NCBI GenBank assembly: GCA_030762895.1
Contig: CM061068.1
Span: 42,394,783-42,458,782 of the forward strand
DNA from: Sophora flavescens
Taxonomy: Eukaryota > Streptophyta > Magnoliopsida > Fabales > Fabaceae
DNA: 64,000 nt
Reading direction: 5' to 3'
A program made the translations under genes and the position numbers. The notes under the pieces are model-generated. The model did no database searches. It was not told the DNA's origin and saw only the letters and a program-made list of their open reading frames with translations. How positions within the stretch are numbered: the stretch's first letter is position 1; each line of letters starts with the position of its first letter. This document shows positions 57,890-64,000 of this stretch, in pieces.

Positions 57890-59125
57890 CTTAAAAAACT
57901 ATTTGATTTAGTTGTCATCTTTTCCCGTGCAAGTTAAGCATTTTTCTAAAATATACTTATCCACCATATTAATTTTTTTTTATTCTTTCTTGAAAATCTA
58001 TTTGATTTATTTATCATATTTTTTCCGTGTAAATTAACCATTTCTAGAAAGTATAGATAATTATCTATCATATTAGTCTTCTTCTCTCTTGAAAATTTTG
58101 TTGATTTTATTACTTCTCTTTGCACGATGCAAGTTAACAATTTTTAGAAAATATATTTATCTATCATGTTATTATTTTCTTATCTCTTAAAAATATATTT
58201 GATTTATTTCTCCTTACTTTTTCACGCAAGTTAACCATTTCTCAAAAAAATATTAATCTACCATATTATTTTTATTCTTCTCTCTTCAAAATTTATTTGA
58301 TTTATTTCTTCTATTTGCTCGGTGCAAGTTAACTATTTTTACATAACACATTTATCTATCATACTTTTTTCTCTCTTAAACATCTTTTTGATTTATTTCC
58401 TCTCTTTTCCCGTGCAAGCTCTCATATTGGATTTGCACTTGGATTCTCTCATGTTAAAATCTCCAACATTAAAGCATATATCTCTCCCTTTTTATATTTA
58501 GAAGTTCCTCTATCTTCTTTACAATTGACGGCTCATATTTAACTGGACTCTTATGTCACATGAGAGAATCCATTCCCATAAGCTAACCATCTTTAAAAAA
58601 AATATATTTATCTATCATATTATTTTTTTCTTCTCTCTAAAAAATTTATTCGGGTTGATTCTATTCTTTTTCCCGTGCAAGTGAACCATTTTAAGAAAAT
58701 ATATTTATCTACCATATATTTATTTTTCTTCTCTCTTAAAAATCTATTTGATTTATTTCTCCTCTTTTCTCATATAATTTAACCATTTTTGGAAAATATA
58801 TTTATCTATCATATTATTTTTCTCTTCTCTCTAGAAAATATATTTGATTTATTTCTCCAATTTTCTCGTGCAAGTTAATCATTCTTAGAAAGTATATTTA
58901 TCTAACATATTACTTTTCTTCTTCTCTCTTGAAAATCTATTTGATTTATCTCTCATCTTTTTCCCATGTAAGTTAACCATCATTTTTAGAAAATATAATC
59001 ATCTTCCATGTTATTTTTCTTCTTGTCTCTCGAAAATCTATTTGAGTTAATTATCTTCTTTTCCTTGTGTAAGAAATATTTTTATAAAATATATTTATCC
59101 ATCATTTTATTTTTCTCTTCTCTTT
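57890..59125. repeat. ~95 bp tandem array with CCCGTGCAAGTTAACCAT core
   Basis: Twelve or so units each contain a TTTGATTTATTTCTCC block, a TCCCGTGCAAGTTAACCAT block, ATATATTTATCTATCATATT and TTCTTCTCTCTTGAAAAT. Units differ by 15-25 percent and small indels. A MITE interrupts the sixth unit. The last unit fades into CATGTGCCTTGCACCGGGC, similar to the Helitron hairpins. Confidence 0.88.
58421..58579. mobile_element. Small MITE inside the tandem array
   Basis: 159 bp insert with the 14 bp perfect inverted repeat GGATTCTCTCATGT / ACATGAGAGAATCC (58441-58454 and 58558-58571), a short distance inside the ends. AAGCT flanks it on both sides (58416-58420, 58580-58584). The array unit is continuous if the insert and one AAGCT are removed. 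Superfamily not determined. Confidence 0.65.
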
Positions 59126-61400
59126 TCCCTTATGAGAAGCCCATTTCCATGTGCCTTGCACCGGGCGTTATGCATATTTGTTTAATAATATAATTTTTTA
59201 TATTTTTAAATTATAAAGTTGTGATCTATATTCATTATTGTTATTATTCGATGCAATTTCTCTATATTAAATATAAAATATTATTAAATTTAATTAACTA
59301 ATTAGTAAATTAAAAAATAGTTTTTAAGTTTTGGAACTGTATTATGTTATAATTAAGAACATAACAAACTTTTTTGATTGCATAGTTGGGTAACTTTCCA
59401 AAACTGTATAGGAATTAGTGGAAAAAATTAATGATTTGATTGCATATAAATTTTATTGTATTTTATAATTAGAAAGTTTTTTATAGAAATTATGAATGTC
59501 ATAGAAACAAATTATGATAATGAGTGTCTTCAAAAAATAAAAATTTTCCAAAAATAACTTTAGATGAGAAATAAAATGTACTGATTTTTTTAACTGAATA
59601 GTATACATAATTTTGACATATGCTATTGTCCAACGGGTCAAAACCATATTTTGTAATAAATAATTGGTAATAGATAGTTAATAAATTTTATTGACTTCCA
59701 TATCGTCATATTTATCAAATTTATCAAATTATATTAATCAAATCATAAGAATTTTTATATGGTTTGGTATTATATTAGTATTTTTATTTTATTTTCAATT
59801 TTCAATTACTTTGTTAATTATATTTTTGTTTTAATTTTATAGTTTTAAAACAACTTAATATATCAAAATTGATGTCATTTCAATTGGTGCATTAATATAT
59901 TTTTAAAAACATAATATGGATTGTGATTTAAAATATTAATATTCTTTGAATTGTTTGATTTAATTTTTACAATCTTAATCGTGTATTTAATTATACCTAT
60001 TTCATTGAGTGAATGATTGATATTTAAAGAATCAAATTATAATAAAAATGGAAGAGATCTTTTCTTATTATTTTTCAACTTATCACCAAATCATTAATAA
60101 AAACAATTTAAAACCAATTCCCAAAATTCTTTTTTCCCCTTTTCTATTGTACTTGATCGTGCTATAAATGAAATCCAAACTAAAAGTAAAGAATAATTAA
60201 ACATTGCGAGATTGTCTACCAAAAAAAAACATTGCGAGAAGGAAAAAAACGGTAGAACCAAAATAATAACTAATGCATACCAATCGCCACCTTTCTAAGA
60301 AAATAACATCATTGGAATGAATAATATTTTCCTTTAACGGCCAATCTCCCTTAATTTCCTGTTAATCTCATGATGCAGATGGGCATAAATTAAACATGGA
60401 TGGTGTAAAGACATCCTTTCTCTTATGGTGGATTTGAGAGGACATAGTTTCCTCAGTCATGATAGATAAAGAAATGGAAAAGCTAAGAACTTTGAAACAA
60501 TTATAAACTATTTTTACAATGCTATAGAGCACTTGTAGAAAAACATTATACAAAATGATAGATAGACAAAAAAAAATTCAATAGCAGTTAGAACACACCA
60601 TAGTTCATGTTCGAGATTTACACTCCCTAGCTTTGGCAGAGCCAACTGTACTGAAAGTGGAATAGGATTTTCAAAGCCTTGGACATCTACTCAAAAGGGT
60701 TAGAAAATTCCGTCACCATAAAAAAAAGAAGCAATTTGACCATAATCATTCATTATTGAAGCAACACAAATCATTAGTACTAACATGCAAAGAGAGAGAG
60801 AAGGAGCATGAGAACGGAAATAGATAGAGAAAACAAAACACATGTATGAAAAATAGAATTAGGTTATGGCAAATAAAAAGAAAGTATGCTGCTTGTGATT
60901 TGATTCAAATATATTTATAGAAGTCATGATTTAAAAAAATATATATTTGATTCGTTTATTATTTGATCCAAAAAAAACCATTTGAATTAATGGCTAATAT
61001 GTCCAGCAAATCAAATTAATATCGATAGGTAATCAGTATCATAATAAAAGTCAAAATATGATCCATGTATCAGGTAATTACCGAGCCGCAATTTTGTTCA
61101 CTATGAGAGCGACATGTGTACTTTTTCATTTGAGACTTTATGATTGACCATCACGTGTTAAAACTTGCTCTGTGTAGAATCATGAATTATTCCGGTTTGT
61201 ATAGATTATAGATTATAGATTATAGGTATATTATATATTAATATATTAAATATAAAAAATGAAAAATAATTTTTTAATTTCGTATATAAGCATAAACCCA
61301 AAAAATCAAGGAATCCAAAATTTCGAGTAACGATTAAAGGTAATTAATATTTTTTTGAAACAAAAGGTACGTAATATTATAAATTAATTAATTATGCTTT
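59126..61400. other. AT-rich spacer without recognised genes
   Basis: Short open frames only, none with a family motif. Contains one micro-insertion (60212-60226) and a TATAGATTATAGATTATAGA repeat at 61200-61225. Confidence 0.6.
60199..60239. mobile_element. Minute poly-A insertion with 13 bp duplication
   Basis: AAACATTGCGAGA (60199-60211) is repeated exactly at 60227-60239. Between them is TTGTCTACC plus A-run. CTTGTCTACC-A(n) resembles a plant LINE/SINE 3' tail, so this is an extremely truncated retroposon. Confidence 0.7.
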
Positions 61401-61473
61401 CATGTCAAAAAAATTAACACTTTAGAGCAAGAAAGTAAAAAAAAGTTGAGAGAACTCCCTCGGTCTTCGTGCT

Positions 61474-61748
61474 ATGGAAGGCATTGTTTTCAGTGCCCAA
61501 CTCGTTGATCAACCTCACCCAGGTGATCCTTCAGATGGAAACAAAGATCCTCCGCTGAATTCTGACAAAGTTGATAAAAAAACACGTCTCTTTGAAGGAC
61601 AAGTTGATGGGTGAAAAACCCATACCTCCTCCTACGGAAAGAACTGATTTAATAGAAAAGAAGCTTATGCGTATTGATTTAGAAGGAGGTAACAGACTTC
61701 TCCCTAAAGTGTTTCTTGATGAAAAAATCATCAAAGAACTATGCGACA
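61474..61748 (+). pseudogene. LINE ORF1 N-terminal fragment
   Basis: ATG at 61474 gives MEGIVFSAQLVDQPHPGDPS. After one frameshift near 61587, the frame reads VSFKDKLMGEKPIPPPTERT, then LEGGNRLLPKVFLDEKIIKE and LCD. The VSFKD.LMG and LEGGNRLLPKVFLD blocks are characteristic of the DUF4283-type ORF1 (gag-like RNA-binding protein) of plant LINEs. The 5' untranslated start is probably near 61400. The gene stops at 61748, where gypsy-B begins. Confidence 0.8.
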
Positions 61749-63773
61749 TGTAACATCCTAAAAGTACAATATGATTATTTTAATAAAAATATTAAGTTAT
61801 TATGAGGTTTAGTGTTGAAAACTATTGGTATAAAAAATTTGTTAGAAGTATTTAACGATTATAAAATATAAAATAAAAAAAATTAAAGAAAAAGGTTAAC
61901 GTGAGACATTGCACTTTGATGGAATTGTGGCTTTTGCCACAATTGAGGTTGGCACGTTGCAGGGCAGGGCTTTAAGGCATTAGCCCAATGACAACCCGTA
62001 AAGGAATATATAAGCTCTAGTAGGTATATTAATAAGAAATAGGGTAGAATTTTAACTTAAAAGTAGTAGTAATAAGGAATAGAGAAGTTGAAGCTCCAGC
62101 GCCGCACAGCTAGAAGCAGAGGGAGAATAGTAGCGTCATGGTGTAGAGAGGAGATTTATCGAGGGATTGTTCCTGGGCAAGTTTTGAAGTTTTTTAAGAA
62201 GTGAGTAAAAATAACTTTTGTTTATTCTTTCATGGTACAATTAATTTGGGATTTCTACATATAGATTTATCTATTCTGAAATACTGAAATATTCTAGAGT
62301 TGTTGACTCTTGATTTGGGATTCTTAAAATATTTTGGGGGGTTTATACGAGTTCTTAAAATGTTTGATGATGTTTGATAAATTGATTTAATAGATGTAAT
62401 TTTTGGATTTATACTGAAATAGCTCTGTAGCATATACATTTCTTTCTCTAATTGTTGATGGCAAACAATTGCTAAGCCAATCTCATTGGATTAAACTAAG
62501 AGTTTTTTATATATATATGATGTGAAGTTCTCTCACTGGACAAGGCTAGTTCATTTTTTTGAAAGAGAATTAAAGTTCTTCACGTTTTCTTTTGATAGTC
62601 CTGTGATGTATGGTTTCACATTCACATGGTTTCAATTAAATTGGATTATAAATCAATTTAATTCAATTACAGTGTCAATTTCCAATCTTAATTATTGTTA
62701 AGAATATGCTTGTTTAGTATAAATTGAGGTTGCTGTAACATGTTTTTTTTTATGTTATAATGTTGGCTTGGCATGATATTATGCTATTGTTATTGATAGA
62801 TAAAGTTTGAAAACTTTGACAGTCATTTGGGATGACATATTGCATTATGCATGAGTTGGTCATCACCTTCCGGGAAGGGACGACGGTATACATTCTATTC
62901 CGGGAATAGGATGAGAGATATCACCATCTGGGATGGGATATCAAATTATTAAAATATTCACATCTGGGATGGAATATTAGATACCTCCATCTGGGATGGG
63001 GAAGAGAGTGGGACGCCATTGCATGGATATGAGCTCATAGACCTTAGTGGATCTGGGATTCACACCGATTCTGGGAACCAAAGAGTCAAGTCAAGTCAAG
63101 TGATTCTGGGAATCACCGAGTCATGTTCATGGAGTTGCATTGCATAGAGTTTGCATGGTGAATGCGATTAAATGCAATGAGATGTGACCGTTGTTGAGCT
63201 TATGAGTTTGTGGTTTAAATGTTTGATATTAATTTTATTTATATATTATTATTTTGGAGGTTTATTATATTCATTATTTTAAAATATTAGCGGGTACCAT
63301 GAATGTTTTTCCGGTTGTCGCGCCGGCTGAGAACAACACTACTTGCGAACCTTTTCATTAAATGATTTTTTTATTCACTGGGATTATATCTCATTAAAAG
63401 TGTTGTTTTCAGAGCACGAGTATGACGTCACTGATATTGAAGAGGCGTGAAGACTAAGTGGATTCTATTAGTTATTATTTCTAGTTTGGTTAGTATTTTC
63501 TTAAATAAGGAGCCGTATGTGGCTAGACATGTTTATTTATATATCGTTGGGTTTATTAGTAGGCACTCGGTTTTTTAGGCTTTTGGTTTTTATTTGGATG
63601 TATGGATTTATTATTGTATTATCACTTTGGATACTTTATCACTATTTTAATTAATATGAGGTATTTTCAGACCCGGTTAAGTTGCGAAATTTTTTATGAC
63701 ATGTATGTTTTTAATTTAAAATTCTTTAAAGGACTTTCATTGATTTTGTTTTGGGTTACTAATGTAACGAACA
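61749..63773 (+). repeat. gypsy-B 5' LTR
   Basis: 2025 bp from TGTAACATCC to TAATGTAACGAACA. TATA box GGAATATATAAGC at 62003-62015. The right edge is placed from the primer site; the partner LTR is outside the window. Confidence 0.8.
62865..63120. repeat. CTGGGATGGGATAT / CCGGGAATAGG imperfect repeats in gypsy-B LTR
   Basis: CCGGGAAGGGA, CCGGGAATAGG, CATCTGGGATGGGATATC, CATCTGGGATGGAATAT, CATCTGGGATGGGGA, ATTCTGGGAACCAA and ATTCTGGGAATCACC follow each other as a degenerating short repeat. Confidence 0.75.
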
Positions 63774-63777
63774 TTTA

Positions 63778-63789
63778 TGGTATCAGAGC
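63778..63789 (+). other. gypsy-B primer binding site (tRNA-iMet)
   Basis: TGGTATCAGAGC four bases after the LTR end. Confidence 0.9.
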
Positions 63790-63937
63790 AGTTCGATTCT
63801 ATATCGGACTGTGGTATTGGGCTTTTTCTAAAACAAAATTGGGCGCGTAGGATGCTTGTTAGAGTTATAATTCTGCATTCTATTCTTTTGGATATTGGAC
63901 TTGATCAACCCACTGTTTGATTGGTGGTATGCAGATT

Positions 63938-64000
63938 ATGGCAGCCAACAAGCGAGGGAGAAATGATGCACTTGCAGCGACCTTGGCTCGAATGTCCAGA
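63938..64000 (+). CDS. gypsy-B gag start (partial)
   Basis: ATG at 63938 opens MAANKRGRNDALAATLARMS and is cut by the window end. Short, charged N-termini of the MA..RNDA.A..L type begin gag in many plant chromovirus-type gypsy elements. The position, 150 bases past the primer site, supports this. Confidence 0.7.
   Translation, partial: MAANKRGRNDALAATLARMSR

Larger units (their letters stand above)
61749..64000 (+). mobile_element. gypsy-B: 5' end of a Ty3/gypsy retrotransposon (continues beyond window)
   Basis: Inserted in the LINE ORF1 after CGACA (61744-61748, the presumed left target duplication). 5' LTR, primer site and the start of gag are visible, in plus orientation. The family differs from gypsy-A: the LTR is 2.0 kb and starts TGTAACATCCTAAAAG. 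Confidence 0.85.

Noticed and set aside
60600..60710. Possible captured host exon
   Set aside because: Neither strand gives a convincing open exon with splice sites.
1..64000. Integrated plant virus (pararetrovirus or geminivirus) sequence
   Set aside because: No movement-protein, coat-protein or Rep-type motifs seen; all RT signals are LINE or Ty3/gypsy.

Overview
This window is repeat-dense plant nuclear DNA. Nearly every recognisable coding stretch belongs to a transposable element: plant-type LINEs, CACTA (En/Spm) DNA transposons with Transposase_21/DUF4218/DUF4216 proteins, Ty3/gypsy LTR elements primed by tRNA-Met or tRNA-Asp, Athila-related gag-only elements, a tRNA-type SINE, MITEs and probable Helitron ends. 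Intron-rich transposon genes, AT-rich spacers and one captured plant syntaxin (SYP2-type) exon point to a eudicot. A legume is possible from general look, but that is a weak inference. No intact host gene, tRNA, rRNA or CRISPR was found.

Layout. (1) 1-1408: reverse transcriptase part of a LINE, minus strand. (2) 1409-11292: CACTA-1, plus strand, with a nearly intact TNP2 transposase and a decayed second gene whose 3' part is a Ulp1-like cysteine protease. (3) 11293-14583: spacer with a Tourist-like MITE, a LINE-like 3' tail and a possible LTR promoter fragment. (4) 14584-55719: one gypsy element (gypsy-A, minus strand) about 11 kb long before it was expanded to 41 kb by nested insertions. Its 3' LTR holds a 3.7 kb solo LTR; its shrunken pol region holds a 1.3 kb solo LTR; its 5' LTR holds a truncated LTR and the 23.9 kb CACTA-2. 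CACTA-2 holds the remains of CACTA-3. CACTA-3 is interrupted by two gag-only retroelements, TR-GAG-1 (5' LTR and left flank deleted) and TR-GAG-2 (complete, TSD ATGAG). (5) 55720-56165: RNase H coding fragment into which gypsy-A inserted; its 3' end lies at 14431-14583. (6) 56166-61400: AT-rich DNA with Helitron-like 3' ends, a ~95 bp tandem array and a small MITE. (7) 61474-64000: LINE ORF1 start broken by gypsy-B, whose 5' LTR, primer site and first gag codons close the window.

The insertion order is read from target-site duplications and from comparing the two gypsy-A LTRs: the 3' LTR still holds the empty site for CACTA-2, giving an exact boundary and TSD (ACA). The order is LINE/RNase H fragment, then gypsy-A, then CACTA-2, then CACTA-3, then the TR-GAG elements.

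The most unusual signals are: a 140 bp exon of a SYP22-like Qa-SNARE carried in CACTA-3 with both splice sites; arrays of short GC-rich palindromes just upstream of the TATA box in three related LTR families, with a different palindrome in each; a ~970 bp tandem duplication in the CACTA-1 subterminal region that may hold a captured protein C-terminus; and two tiny poly-A insertions with perfect target duplications.
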